A stretch of DNA of 45,260 nucleotides. Source: a virus. Positions 18,235 to 26,470 of the stretch are shown here, piece by piece (within the stretch, counting starts at the first letter, position 1; every line of letters starts with the position of its first letter). The stretch is taken from IMG/VR virus record IMGVR_UViG_3300033388_005395, positions 1 through 45,260 of that record; one strand, given 5' to 3'. The notes below the pieces were generated by a model. That model saw only the letters and a program-made list of their open reading frames with translations, searched no databases and had not been told where the DNA came from. The translations under genes and the position numbers were made by a program.

Positions 18235-18879
18235 TTAGTCTCCCAGGAATAAAGACCGGTTATCTGCCGGAATAGTCATTTCTAATACTCGTAACGCTTG
18301 GGTAAGCAACTCTGTGTGCCATATAATTTTCTTAGAGCTATCCTCTCCTTCTCGCAATTGGAATATTTTTTTACACACGGAATTAACAAGCAATGATTCG
18401 GCTAAATGCGAAGGAATCCCGTCGGGTGTTTCATCGTCCTTTGACATATCAACTGGTAACCTGAAAAAGTGGAGGGTCAACGTTTCTGCTACTGTGGGGA
18501 TTTTCTGATAATAAAGATTTCCACCTTGCTCAACCACTGCTTCAACTGCGCCCGATCCATCCATAAGAGGATAATCCTCAGCAAATTCAATCATAGAGTT
18601 ATAAATCTTAATTTTCCTTCCATCGCTATTTGACACGAATTGAAGTGATCTTTGAAAAGTTGCAGGCATTGAAACATAGGCAAGTAAAGTCGATGTCTCA
18701 ATTGTGTCTATTGCAAAAAGATCAGGCAAGGGAGGGGTAAGATAATTACCCAGGGAGGATAACACACCGCCAGCTATTTCAGACACGCTAAGATTCAGGT
18801 CTGCTGTTACTGAATCTGCAAAGACTGCACCATCGGTAATTTCTATTACACGCGCCTTAAGCTTTGCTAATGTTGCCAT
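18235..18879 (-). CDS. Head-tail adaptor-like protein, 214 aa
   Basis: A 214-residue protein with a helical N-terminus (MATLAKLKARVIEITDG), a central beta region around YVSMPATFQRSLQFVSNSDG and a helical C-terminus (SLLVNSVCKKIFQLREGED). Layout and size match phage adaptor/connector proteins and the second adaptor-type gene at 15748-16404. GAGGTG lies about 9 nt upstream of the ATG. It probably binds the portal ring or neck; this is inferred from fold pattern and position. Confidence 0.65.
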   Translation of the reverse strand: MATLAKLKARVIEITDGAVFADSVTADLNLSVSEIAGGVLSSLGNYLTPPLPDLFAIDTIETSTLLAYVSMPATFQRSLQFVSNSDGRKIKIYNSMIEFAEDYPLMDGSGAVEAVVEQGGNLYYQKIPTVAETLTLHFFRLPVDMSKDDETPDGIPSHLAESLLVNSVCKKIFQLREGEDSSKKIIWHTELLTQALRVLEMTIPADNRSLFLGD

Positions 18880-18888
18880 TCAAACACC

Positions 18889-19125
18889 TCACTTCAATTC
18901 GTTGTAAGGATATTCCAAATAAATCGGATCTTTTTCAGGACGCTTAATTTTTACAGTCTGTTTTTCATGCAGGCCTGTAGGCTCTTTATATTGCGGATGT
19001 TTTTCGTCGTAGCAGGTATCAGCACAGACAAAAAGACCATCCCATTGCATCCTGCATTCGCTCGCAAGCCTGCGGAACCCACACTGGTCACAAATCACAT
19101 AATGATCACCTGGCTTGTAAGCCAT
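18889..19125 (-). CDS. Small zinc-ribbon phage protein
   Basis: A 78-residue protein. The ATG at 19125 is preferred over the upstream TTG at 19134 because AAGG lies 9 nt before it. The core is C-D-Q-C-G-F-R-R (about residues 14-21), then LASECRMQWDGLFVCADTCYDEKHPQ, that is a CxxC pair plus two further cysteines in a zinc-ribbon arrangement. This 'CDxCGFRRxxSExRxxWDGLxVCxxxxExRHPQ' protein is widespread among tailed phages, always in the structural region. Its molecular role is not known to me. Confidence 0.8.
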   Translation of the reverse strand: MAYKPGDHYVICDQCGFRRLASECRMQWDGLFVCADTCYDEKHPQYKEPTGLHEKQTVKIKRPEKDPIYLEYPYNELK

Positions 19126-19138
19126 AATCACCAACCTT

Positions 19139-19555
19139 TTATTTTAATCGAACCGTAAGAAAAATATCATAGCTGGACCCGTCTGTGACTCCATCTGTAG
19201 TAAGAAGAATATCACCAGTAAGATCATCGCCTTGATCTGTGATATCGTGTTCACTTTTGCCCCTGCCCGAAAGAACGGCGATTGTGGCATCCGGAGCTCT
19301 ATCCCATTCTAAAAGAATATTATTGAGTCCGCTGATATCCCACTCTATTTTTTCAACAACGGTTCTGTCTGGAGCTACTCCGTCAATTTTTCTAAGCTCT
19401 GAAATATCAAGCTTAACCACATCAACCTCTTCATCGCCCGATGTTTCACACCGACCTGTCAGGTGAAGGATAATTCTTTTCCATCCGCCGTTTTCAGGTG
19501 GGTTTCCATCCCAATTCGGAGGGTGCACCCAAGTAGTATTTGTTGTTAAAGCCAT
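19139..19555 (-). CDS. Beta-rich structural protein (138 aa)
   Basis: The start at 19555 is chosen because AGGAGG stands 7 nt upstream; a longer in-frame extension to 19603 would overlap the previous gene and lacks a ribosome site. The sequence begins MALTTNTTWVHPPNWDGNPP and continues with alternating strands (IILHLTG, VVKLDISEL, VEKIEWDISG, LLEWDRAPDATIAVLSG), a pattern of small capsid- or tail-associated beta proteins. Neighbours are a LamG-like protein and a zinc-ribbon protein. No named family recognised. Confidence 0.65.
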   Translation of the reverse strand: MALTTNTTWVHPPNWDGNPPENGGWKRIILHLTGRCETSGDEEVDVVKLDISELRKIDGVAPDRTVVEKIEWDISGLNNILLEWDRAPDATIAVLSGRGKSEHDITDQGDDLTGDILLTTDGVTDGSSYDIFLTVRLK

Positions 19556-19571
19556 AATGAGTCCTCCTCTC

Positions 19572-20264
19572 CTACCTTTCTTTGGCCACGAATATATAAT
19601 CAATCGACATTGTTTTAGCCACAGCTTCCCCGTTCATTATCCCGAAAGTAATGGTCAGCTCCGTAGTCGGAAGCGTATCAGCCGCAAGCGTACCTTCCTT
19701 TGTGCCGTTGACCCAATATTCGATTGTATCCTTCCCGTCATAATAGAACGCCAGTGTTAGATAGGTATCGTCAGCCACAGTTGCTATTGTCGAAGCCGAA
19801 GAAGTGCTATCCGCTTTGGCAACATGGAAATCCAGGTTGGTATCGCCATCGTCTTTCTGGAAAAAAATTCCGTCAGATGCACTAAGCGGGGTTGTGTCCC
19901 TGTCGGTTATCCCGATAATAAAATCAGATTGTGTTGCGTCAGAAACCTTACAGCGGCATTTAAACCATGCTTTTTTCCCGGATTCTAATGCAAATATTTC
20001 TTTGGCAAGTTGCAGAAAATCCAGATCGTCATCCGCAGCGTCATTAGTCAGTAAAAGAACGCCACCATCAGCATCCTGAACTGCTTCAGTTGCATCGCCT
20101 GCACCTGCTTCCGTGGTAGTTACTACCCAATCGGCTGCTGTATATTTGTTAAAATCGTCAAAAAAGACATGGCATAATGTTGGGTCGGGGAAAAGCAATT
20201 GACCCATCGGGTCTGACGAGGCGCGGTTTACTACGCCGTTTGAATAACGTTGTGGAGTGGACAT
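19572..20264 (-). CDS. LamG/ConA-like beta-sandwich virion protein
   Basis: The start at 20264 (MSTPQRYSNG) is chosen from AAGGAG 8 nt upstream; 230 residues. After a short N-terminal arm comes HVFFDDFNKYTAADW, then a concanavalin-like sandwich: KKAWFKCRCKVSDATQSDFI, FFQKDDGDTNLDFHVAKAD, YLTLAFYYDGKDTIEYWVNG and a last strand ending YIFVAKER. Such proteins occur right after capsid genes in many phages and may be decoration or carbohydrate-binding proteins. Fold call from pattern; role inferred. Confidence 0.7.
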   Translation of the reverse strand: MSTPQRYSNGVVNRASSDPMGQLLFPDPTLCHVFFDDFNKYTAADWVVTTTEAGAGDATEAVQDADGGVLLLTNDAADDDLDFLQLAKEIFALESGKKAWFKCRCKVSDATQSDFIIGITDRDTTPLSASDGIFFQKDDGDTNLDFHVAKADSTSSASTIATVADDTYLTLAFYYDGKDTIEYWVNGTKEGTLAADTLPTTELTITFGIMNGEAVAKTMSIDYIFVAKER

Positions 20265-20278
20265 TTTATTTCTCCTTT

Positions 20279-20329
20279 GAAAGCGTTTGGCCATTCAAAC
20301 GCCCCCTGCCCTATGCTGAGGGCGCTTTC
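20279..20329 (-). promoter_or_regulatory. Structured leader between two late genes
   Basis: Inverted repeats: GCGTTTG at 20283-20289 with CAAACGC at 20296-20302 (6-nt loop), GCCC at 20308-20311 with GGGC at 20320-20323, and an outer GAAAGCG at 20279-20285 with CGCTTTC at 20323-20329. There is no U-run on either side, so it is not an intrinsic terminator. In the mRNA it lies directly before the AAGGAG of the LamG-like gene and could modulate its translation or protect the mRNA end. Confidence 0.45.
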
Positions 20330-20341
20330 ATGGAGATTTAT

Positions 20342-21040
20342 TTAATTGTAAGTAACTATCGGTGTCACTATCGGTTTTTCACAATATTTCAAATATGTTG
20401 AGTCCCCGTGTGCCGCTGCTTGCTCTATCCATGTTTTTATAACGTAAGGTTCAAGGTATTTTGGCGGAGAAAAAATCGGCCAAGGGGCAAAAGCCTCTTC
20501 GATCAAATTCTCTTTAATCCTCCAATCTTCTGTGGTTTGCCATTTGTCCGAAGGTCCCATTACTTTTTCCATCGCGGTGCAACCCTTCTTTAAAATTAAA
20601 GGAAGATCACCAACTTCTTCTTGGATTTTCTCTTTAACCAAACTATATTGTTCTTTTGCTTCCTTTAGGCCATAGTCAAGGGAACAATGCCAAATTGAAG
20701 CCCACCCACCCAAATTACCGGAATAATCTCTTTGTTCCATCCCTGTTTTGGAAGGTAATCCAAGCTTTCTCTGCAAGGTTAACATTTTAAAAGCTTCATC
20801 GAGATTCCTTGGTTTAGCGGCTAACTTCCAGCATTTCATGCAACCCATCGGAATAATCTTGTAACAATTGAACATGATCTTACTCCAAAAACCACAATCC
20901 CGGTCTTTGGCAGGATTTACAAAAATCCAGGGGGAGTTGTATGGGAATACCATCTTGGTCTCAATTAATCCGTCTTTATTAATCCAAAGATGTCCTTGTT
21001 TAAACAATCCTTGAATCGGAGTAATTATATCAAATTGCAA
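20342..21040 (-). CDS. Unknown Cys-containing protein (232 aa)
   Basis: Starts with TTG at 21040, 6 nt after AAGGAG; no nearby ATG fits. The first part is beta-rich (QGLFKQGHLWINKDGLIETKM). A cysteine cluster follows around residues 48-70: CGFW...NCYKIIPMGCMKCWKL, with a CxxC pair that could bind metal or a cluster. The second half is helical and polar with many Trp/Tyr. No family is recognised. It lies between a beta-helix protein and the LamG-like protein, so it may be a minor virion protein or an accessory gene within the operon. Confidence 0.65.
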   Translation of the reverse strand: MQFDIITPIQGLFKQGHLWINKDGLIETKMVFPYNSPWIFVNPAKDRDCGFWSKIMFNCYKIIPMGCMKCWKLAAKPRNLDEAFKMLTLQRKLGLPSKTGMEQRDYSGNLGGWASIWHCSLDYGLKEAKEQYSLVKEKIQEEVGDLPLILKKGCTAMEKVMGPSDKWQTTEDWRIKENLIEEAFAPWPIFSPPKYLEPYVIKTWIEQAAAHGDSTYLKYCEKPIVTPIVTYN

Positions 21041-21091
21041 ATTGTTCTCCTTTTTTATCCCCCAATCTTTTTAAGGAAAGGGAAAGAAAGA

Positions 21092-22543
21092 CTAAGCTGC
21101 AACAACGCTTGCACCAGCGGTTAATGGTATGTACTGGCAATAAAAATCAATATCTCCAGCGGTGAGGTTAACGCCTGTGTGCTTTAACCCAATATCCACA
21201 TCGTTTCCGATAAGGACCCAATCGGCATCCATTTTTGCGGCATTGGCATCCGCCGCAGTTGAAAGCGACCATGAATTACCAACAGCAAACGCTGTATCGT
21301 CAACAGCGTCCTGCACACACAACGCCGCAGTATTGCCGACAACTCCAACTTCGAGGGTTGGGGCAGCGGTTGCCGCTTTTGTGACAGCAACATTAACGGT
21401 AGCACCTACCCTGCAAAGCACATCCCCTGTTACTGTGAACAGCGTGGTTGTAGCAGCGGCCCCTGTTAAATCCCCCGTGGACTTCGGTACTATTCTTGGT
21501 ATTTGAAGTTCAGATATGTATCTGACAACCTCTGCAATCGAAATACCGTTAGCGGCTGGCTCTGCGGCTGGAAACGCCGCAATACCGGCTGCCCCAGATA
21601 AAACAGCCGCAAGCGTATCAACCTTGCCTTCGACGCCGCTGGTAGCCGCCGTTCCGATAGGATCACCACTATAACCGTCTGTGGTGTACCCAAGAGCATC
21701 CGGCGCCCAATTGATATCTGCAACATTATCAACTACCGTACCGTTTGCATTACGCCAATTCAGACGTCTTGCCCATCCTGAACATGCAGTATCAAGCGTT
21801 GCGCAAGGGGCATTGCCAGGATCGGTGTTTTTCAGGAAGTGATCTTCCATTGTCATGCGTAAACATTCATCGGTTCCAGCAATTTCAATGATGCCAACAT
21901 CAAAATCACCTTCTACATGAATATTTCGCAAGGTCAGATCATCAAGCCCGTCAAATTGGAAATGAGATTGTTTCTGTGTGCCCGCTTCGTCAGACTTAAA
22001 ATACTTCCAGCCATCAATGGAAAGCCTGGTAGCGGTGCCAACGCCGACCATACAATCCGTGGTTTCAATACCTGCGGCATCGTGATACTCGCCATTGATG
22101 ATAGTAAAATCAGCGGCATTGATATCAATCGGCCCAGTTAAAGCGTCAATACCTGCTACGAACTTCGGGTTAATCAGCGTGACACTCGCAGCGTCCACGT
22201 CCATATCAGCGCCAACAACGGTAGTGAACGTCACATAAGCCTTGTTTGCTCCTGAACCAAGGAAGATGATTGTGATTCCGGCAACGTCTAAGGCGAGACC
22301 CGCGGCAGCAGTTACAGTTTCAACATGACCGGCCTTCGCTATGATTATATCGCCGTTATCAGCAGTACATCGGCCAACGGTATAATCTATCGTCTCAAAT
22401 GGCTGGTTATGAGTTCCTTTGCCGGTATCAGCTCCTTTATTGGAGTCAACCCAGAATACATTACCGCCGTAAGTGTTTAAAATCGGCAAGCCCTGTATGG
22501 CTACGCCTTGAGCAAAACCGTTTGGATAATTACTTATTGGCAT
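21092..22543 (-). CDS. Right-handed beta-helix virion protein
   Basis: The ATG at 22543 (MPISNYPNGFAQG) is chosen because AGGAGG stands 7 nt upstream; 483 residues. A VDSNKGADTGKGTHNQPFETIDYTV-like beginning and short repeating strands (TIIFLGSG, VTLINPKFV, FTIINGEYHDA, LTLRNIHVEG) are typical of pectate-lyase-like beta helices. The C-terminal third is an Ala/Thr/Val-rich beta domain. Beta-helix proteins in this place, one gene after the major capsid protein, occur in several podovirus-like genomes and may decorate the capsid or bind polysaccharide. No catalytic residues are assigned. Confidence 0.75.
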   Translation of the reverse strand: MPISNYPNGFAQGVAIQGLPILNTYGGNVFWVDSNKGADTGKGTHNQPFETIDYTVGRCTADNGDIIIAKAGHVETVTAAAGLALDVAGITIIFLGSGANKAYVTFTTVVGADMDVDAASVTLINPKFVAGIDALTGPIDINAADFTIINGEYHDAAGIETTDCMVGVGTATRLSIDGWKYFKSDEAGTQKQSHFQFDGLDDLTLRNIHVEGDFDVGIIEIAGTDECLRMTMEDHFLKNTDPGNAPCATLDTACSGWARRLNWRNANGTVVDNVADINWAPDALGYTTDGYSGDPIGTAATSGVEGKVDTLAAVLSGAAGIAAFPAAEPAANGISIAEVVRYISELQIPRIVPKSTGDLTGAAATTTLFTVTGDVLCRVGATVNVAVTKAATAAPTLEVGVVGNTAALCVQDAVDDTAFAVGNSWSLSTAADANAAKMDADWVLIGNDVDIGLKHTGVNLTAGDIDFYCQYIPLTAGASVVAA

Positions 22544-22559
22544 TTCAATTCCTCCTATG

Positions 22560-22574
22560 GACTCTTTTAGAGTC
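22560..22574 (-). promoter_or_regulatory. Short perfect hairpin before the beta-helix gene
   Basis: GACTCT at 22560-22565 and AGAGTC at 22569-22574 with a 3-nt loop. In the mRNA it ends just upstream of the AGGAGG of the beta-helix gene. It may mark the 5' end of a processed transcript or tune translation. Confidence 0.35.
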
Positions 22575-22597
22575 ACTTTGAATTCCCCATAGTTCGG

Positions 22598-22635
22598 GAA
22601 AAACCAGCTCCGTTCTTTCAGGAGCGAAGCTGGTT
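22598..22635 (-). terminator. Intrinsic terminator after the major capsid gene
   Basis: On the minus strand AACCAGCTTC pairs with GGAGCTGGTT (10 pairs, one G-U) around a 14-nt loop and is followed by TTTTT. It lies 17 nt after the capsid stop codon. A partial terminator here would raise capsid mRNA relative to downstream genes, as in many phages. Confidence 0.75.
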
Positions 22636-22651
22636 ATTGATTAAAAAATTA

Positions 22652-23572
22652 TCAACCGCCCGGACTTCCGTAGACACCTCTGGCATCTGACCATCCGAAA
22701 CTCCCACGGAAAGTTGCCTTAAATTTGGCATTTTCAGTATCGAAATCATTCTCGGTACCAAAATTGTCAGCTCTCCGCTCCATATACTTCAGCCCATCGG
22801 GACAGTCAGTCTTCAGGAACCACGCGTCGGCATCGGTCAGGTAATGATTAACCTTCACGCCCTGCGGAATCTTGTTTGAAGCGCGGATAGCATTGATGTC
22901 GTTGTTCGCGGTATCAACACGGCCAATAGACTTCAGTATCCGGTATGCATCGAACTCTAATGCAGTCGGAATGACGAGCTTCATCGGCCTAATCGCAATC
23001 GTTAAACCCTTGTCAGTTGTGAACGCTCCGATATCAATACATGCCTGCTCAAGAGCTGCTTCGCTCAAATCAGCGGGAGTCGCAAGCTCATTGCGCCAAG
23101 TACCACCAGACTTGTTCGGATGATCAGTAGCGCAAAGCTCTTTGCCGTCGCTGTTCGAGCCCATCGTGTAAGATGAGTTAAAGGCGCGGTTGAGAATATT
23201 TGCTCCGATCAGCTCTTTTGTTTGTCGGATTGAAAAAGCCAGAGCGCTTGCGCGTCTCAGGGCTACGGTCACAGAAATACCGTCCTCATGCATTTCACGG
23301 GTGATGATAAAACCAAGCCCGTATGTTACATGAGTATATCTGTTCACATATCCCTGTTCGGTATCGGTAAAAGATATGCCGTCGTTTTCAGTTTTTATTT
23401 GAGCAAGACCAAACCCGGTTACTCCAATTTCTTCCTCAAATGCCCTTGTCGAAACGTTTTTCTCGAAAATATCCAGATACTCAATCGGATATTCTTTGTA
23501 TTTTGTCTGGTACCACGCCCGAACGCCAGGAACGAGGTCTTTTGCAAAATTACCAGTAGTTATAACACCCAT
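22652..23572 (-). CDS. Major capsid protein
   Basis: A 306-residue protein following GGAGG with about 9-nt spacing. It opens MGVITTGNFAKDLVPGVRAW and includes the conserved capsid pattern YTHVTYGLGFIITREMHEDG (about residues 79-98), then a long helix (ALRRASALAFSIRQTKE) and ATDHPNKSGGTWRN, as in the Mu gpT-like / HK97-fold group. The C-terminal part has GVKVNHYLTDADAWFLKTD and ends GSFGWSDARGVYGSPGG. Position after scaffold and a decoration-like gene, a strong ribosome site and a terminator just downstream agree with a highly expressed shell protein. Confidence 0.9.
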   Translation of the reverse strand: MGVITTGNFAKDLVPGVRAWYQTKYKEYPIEYLDIFEKNVSTRAFEEEIGVTGFGLAQIKTENDGISFTDTEQGYVNRYTHVTYGLGFIITREMHEDGISVTVALRRASALAFSIRQTKELIGANILNRAFNSSYTMGSNSDGKELCATDHPNKSGGTWRNELATPADLSEAALEQACIDIGAFTTDKGLTIAIRPMKLVIPTALEFDAYRILKSIGRVDTANNDINAIRASNKIPQGVKVNHYLTDADAWFLKTDCPDGLKYMERRADNFGTENDFDTENAKFKATFRGSFGWSDARGVYGSPGG

Positions 23573-23590
23573 GATACATTACCTCCTTTC

Positions 23591-24178
23591 CTATACGTCA
23601 GTGGACGATCTCATCTCGTGCTCGATAATAAGAACATCCCATTTACAGTGAGCTCCAAGCGCATTATCCTCTTTGTTTGACACTCCGAGAATTTTACACT
23701 GGCCTCCCGCCGTTGCAGTATCGCTGGAATCCAGCTCCATCCCGGATTTACCGGATGAAGTATCCCCAGAGCCAACTGCGATATCGGTGGACAGGCCTAC
23801 CATATCCGCGTCCATGTCGTTGCTGGCATTATCTTCCTGAATCTCGAAGATAACATCAGGGTCATCCACAACGAGACAGTACATGGCCGTACTTGCAGGC
23901 CTGTATGCCCTGTTAAGGTTTGTGGTATCGAGTGCCACGAAAGGCTGATCGCAAAAACCAACCACAACGCCCCTGATTGTTTCGTCTGCTGCTGCCTGTG
24001 TTACTGTTGGATACTTACCAGTGCTATCAGCGCTGCCGGCAGACTTAACAGCATCGCCGATGAAAACCGCCGTGGCGTCAGTGGCAGGGATATAATACAT
24101 CCTTGCCTTGCCGTTCCACGGATTTCCGTTTAAATGTCCGACAGGCTTAAACCCGCAGATTCTATCTACGTTTGCCAT
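23591..24178 (-). CDS. Capsid decoration / head-associated protein
   Basis: A 195-residue, beta-rich protein directly upstream of the capsid gene (18-nt gap). It starts MANVDRICGFKPVGHLNG and has the motif MYYIPATDATAVFIGDAVK, with a later VVVGFCDQP and DPDVIFEIQEDN. Proteins with this 'F.P..... G........Y.I......A.F.GD.V' pattern are common one gene before the major capsid protein and are thought to be cement or decoration proteins. Family recognition moderate. Confidence 0.75.
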   Translation of the reverse strand: MANVDRICGFKPVGHLNGNPWNGKARMYYIPATDATAVFIGDAVKSAGSADSTGKYPTVTQAAADETIRGVVVGFCDQPFVALDTTNLNRAYRPASTAMYCLVVDDPDVIFEIQEDNASNDMDADMVGLSTDIAVGSGDTSSGKSGMELDSSDTATAGGQCKILGVSNKEDNALGAHCKWDVLIIEHEMRSSTDV

Positions 24179-24204
24179 GATTTCACCTCATATATAAACT
24201 GAGG

Positions 24205-24618
24205 CTATGTAATTTTAACACCACCATACATACCCTCGGTTTTTGTATTTAACTTGCGTTTCATGTCATTTTCCGACATTAAAATTCTGTCTTGTTTGGC
24301 TTTTTGATCTTCTTTGTAAAATTCCTCTTTGATCTCCATCAAAACTGCATCTGTTCCACCGCCCACTGGGAGCGACACTCCACTGCCAGGTTTAAGATTT
24401 TTCCCAGCCTTGGGATCTCCTACCTGAACATCTTCTTTAACGACCGAATATCCAGCCGCTTCAAACTGCTGGATTCTGCCCGGCTCATCATTCACAAACC
24501 TGCGAACATAGCCAGGACGTTTCGGGGCTGTAAGCACATTACGAGTGCCAAGCGGAACTCTTTCCGGTCTTTTTTTCTCTACGGCTTCTTTTGTCTCTGG
24601 TTTGTTCTTCTCGCTCAT
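24205..24618 (-). CDS. Small head-region protein (137 aa)
   Basis: A 137-residue basic protein translationally coupled to the scaffold gene (ATGA overlap at 24615-24618). The conserved core is RVPLGTRNVLTAPKRPGYV then RRFVNDEPGRIQQFEAAGY, a pattern that recurs in phages between scaffold and capsid genes. The C-terminal half is a charged helix ending GMYGGVKIT. Role unknown; probably a head assembly component. Confidence 0.75.
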   Translation of the reverse strand: MSEKNKPETKEAVEKKRPERVPLGTRNVLTAPKRPGYVRRFVNDEPGRIQQFEAAGYSVVKEDVQVGDPKAGKNLKPGSGVSLPVGGGTDAVLMEIKEEFYKEDQKAKQDRILMSENDMKRKLNTKTEGMYGGVKIT

Positions 24619-25475
24619 GCTGCACCTCCTGCCACTTTGGCAATATCCTCTATATATTGGTTTTTGGTCATTATTCCCTGACGAACAAACTGATTCATTA
24701 TGCTTTTCTGGCTACTCGTTAGATCGGCTTCAGTAAGTTTTCCAGAAGATGATCCCCGCCGCGCAGAGCCTTCAACACGATTTACATTCACATTCTTTTG
24801 TTCGGAGAATTTCTCGGGGAAAGCTTCTTTAACTTTTTTATCAACCATATTAGCGATTCGCTTGAACGACAGGCCTTTGTTTTCGGTTGCGATGGTGTCA
24901 GCATATTGCCCCATTTCATCATCAGTGATGTACCAGGGATTTTGTTTAACCCATACGTCAAATTCAGGTGTTGATGATTCTCCCTGGCTTTGCGTTTTAG
25001 CAGTTTTTTTAACCGGCTCTGGCTCTTTGATTGAGCCTTTTACAGCATCAATCTGTTCATCAATTTCATTAACCTTTTCGACGTCCCCGTCCTCGATAGC
25101 CACTTTTTTCTGAGTCTTTAGAGATATTAATTCTTTTTTCAGGTTAGCAACCTCGGCTTTGTAAACTCTTTCGTTATGGGCTTTCAATTCTGCTATACTG
25201 TCGGTCATGTCTGACAGTTGCTGCTTTTGGCTTTTGAGGGATTTCCGCATACTGTCCTGTATATCCTGCCCTTTGCGAATATAGGTTTTGGCATTTACAA
25301 AATCAGTCTCATCACCAGCAAAATCCTCCTTCGGTCTCCACCCCATCTCCTTCGCAAGGGCTTCCACATCGCCTCCTTCTTTAGCTCCTTCTCCGGCGTT
25401 CTCTTCGCCAACCTCTTTGTTGTTGCCGGCGGCTTCTTCTTTTTCTCCTTCTATTATTATTTCTTCTTCTGGCAT
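24615..25475 (-). CDS. Capsid scaffolding protein
   Basis: A 286-residue protein; the ATG at 25475 (MPEEEIII) is preferred over one at 25484 that sits directly on its ribosome site. The N-terminal 45 residues are very acidic (Glu/Gly/Ala); ALAKEMGWRPKEDFAGDETD follows, then a long coiled coil (about residues 75-150) and a basic C-terminal helix that is typical of shell-binding scaffolds. Position between co-chaperonin and capsid genes supports the call. A separate prohead protease was not recognised. Confidence 0.85.
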   Translation of the reverse strand: MPEEEIIIEGEKEEAAGNNKEVGEENAGEGAKEGGDVEALAKEMGWRPKEDFAGDETDFVNAKTYIRKGQDIQDSMRKSLKSQKQQLSDMTDSIAELKAHNERVYKAEVANLKKELISLKTQKKVAIEDGDVEKVNEIDEQIDAVKGSIKEPEPVKKTAKTQSQGESSTPEFDVWVKQNPWYITDDEMGQYADTIATENKGLSFKRIANMVDKKVKEAFPEKFSEQKNVNVNRVEGSARRGSSSGKLTEADLTSSQKSIMNQFVRQGIMTKNQYIEDIAKVAGGAA

Positions 25476-25552
25476 AACTCCCATCCTTTCAGGCTCTGCG
25501 CCTATTCTCGGTTACAAAATACAAAAAGCCTCGCTTGGATTAATGGCGTTGT

Positions 25553-25609
25553 CTATTCACCATATCCTCGTATTAACGCTTTAATTGTTTGTGTTTCGGT
25601 TTCAGTCAT
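25553..25609 (-). CDS. Possible 18-residue leader peptide
   Basis: An 18-codon frame (MTETETQTIKALIRGYGE) whose ATG overlaps the stop of the co-chaperonin gene (ATGA). It ends 78 nt before the scaffold start. The overlap could allow reinitiation, but the size is too small to be confident. Confidence 0.25.
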   Translation of the reverse strand: MTETETQTIKALIRGYGE

Positions 25610-25929
25610 TTTGCCAGCACCGCCAGAATATCCTGATCATTTAGTAAAACATAATCTTCCCCGTCTTCGCCCGGCATATTAATGCCGCCATATCTGGCAT
25701 AGAGCACATAATTGCCTGTCTGCGCCCACGGTTTCCCGTCTGCGAATTCTTGCCATGCCGTTGGTCCGATAGCAACTAAAACGCCTTTCGTTGACGCCCT
25801 CTGCTCGTCCTCTCTGGCTTGCGGGGCTAAATATATTCCCCCCGATGTCTTTTCTTCGACCTTGTCTGGTAGAACTAATACATGATGCCCGGTCGGCTTT
25901 ATGCCTGATTTATTCTGTCCCAATTCCAT
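25606..25929 (-). CDS. GroES-like co-chaperonin
   Basis: About 107 residues. The family pattern of Cpn10/GroES is clear: GIKPTGHHVLVLPDKVEEKT, SGGIYLAP (mobile-loop region with GG-I), KGVLVAIGP, G-x-Y-V-L-Y-A-R-Y-G-G and a C-terminal DYVLLNDQDILAVL. It caps GroEL and probably helps fold the phage capsid protein, as T4 gp31 does. AAGGAGG directly touches the ATG at 25929, while a TTG at 25923 has an ideal 6-nt gap, so the real start may be that TTG; a longer TTG frame reaches 25950. It lies next to the scaffold gene and overlaps the upstream gene. Confidence 0.85.
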   Translation of the reverse strand: MELGQNKSGIKPTGHHVLVLPDKVEEKTSGGIYLAPQAREDEQRASTKGVLVAIGPTAWQEFADGKPWAQTGNYVLYARYGGINMPGEDGEDYVLLNDQDILAVLAK

Positions 25930-26158
25930 CCTCCTTTTCTTCGTCCTCAAAGCTAATATTTAAAAGCTGATTGAGACCCTCTATGTTCCCAATCATCCTT
26001 GCCGTGCTCCCCATCGTTGCATCTGCGGTTGAACATAATGTTTGTCCATTGGCGAGGTTGTCTTGCAGCGACTTTTTGAGATCCCCAAGTATTTTATATA
26101 TCTCGATAGTAGTAGGGTTGGATTTCCATTCTTCAAAAGCTTCTTTAGTCATGCTCAT
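25910..26158 (-). CDS. Small helical phage protein (82 aa)
   Basis: An 82-residue protein whose ATG follows the stop of the upstream gene without gap (TAAATG). The opening MSMTKEAFEEWKSNPTTIEIYKIL, then DLKKSLQDNLANGQ and ATMGSTARMIGNIEGLNQLL, form two helices separated by a turn. Similar 'W..NP.t..i...L' proteins lie beside portal genes in many phages. The acidic tail overlaps the co-chaperonin start. Function unknown. Confidence 0.7.
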   Translation of the reverse strand: MSMTKEAFEEWKSNPTTIEIYKILGDLKKSLQDNLANGQTLCSTADATMGSTARMIGNIEGLNQLLNISFEDEEKEDGIGTE

Positions 26159-26470
26159 TTATAAAACATCCTTTAAATTATTATCCACCAACACCTGATA
26201 AATGCCTTCAGACAAAGCTTCTACATAACCTTCTTTGCCATCAAACATATTGTGCCCCGTTATATCGTCTATCCCATGCAAAACTTCATGGATTAACGTC
26301 ACTATAATAGCAGATGCTTTTCTTGGTTCGTTCCCGTACTCTTCAGCAACCCTGATAATTTTTTTCGAGTAATCAATATCCCCGACCCGATCAAACCGTT
26401 CTGTAAAAACATACGGAAAAACAACTTCGTATTGATGGCCGCCAATTTTTAGGGATTTAGGGATTCGCAT
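26159..26470 (-). CDS. HExxH mini-metalloprotein, late copy
   Basis: A 103-residue protein starting at the ATG at 26470 (MRIPKSLKIGGH), 14 nt inside the portal gene. The motif LIHEVLHGIDD (about residues 67-77) is a zinc HExxH, and a conserved EALSEGIYQVLVDN near the end supplies Glu residues that could complete a HExxH...E site. It is closely related (about 70% identical by eye) to the plus-strand gene at 39076-39396. The size suits a minimal zinc protease of the SprT/ImmA type or a phage-specific family. Next to the portal it could be a maturation protease or an accessory protein; the second copy in an early operon argues against a purely structural role. Confidence 0.75.
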   Translation of the reverse strand: MRIPKSLKIGGHQYEVVFPYVFTERFDRVGDIDYSKKIIRVAEEYGNEPRKASAIIVTLIHEVLHGIDDITGHNMFDGKEGYVEALSEGIYQVLVDNNLKDVL

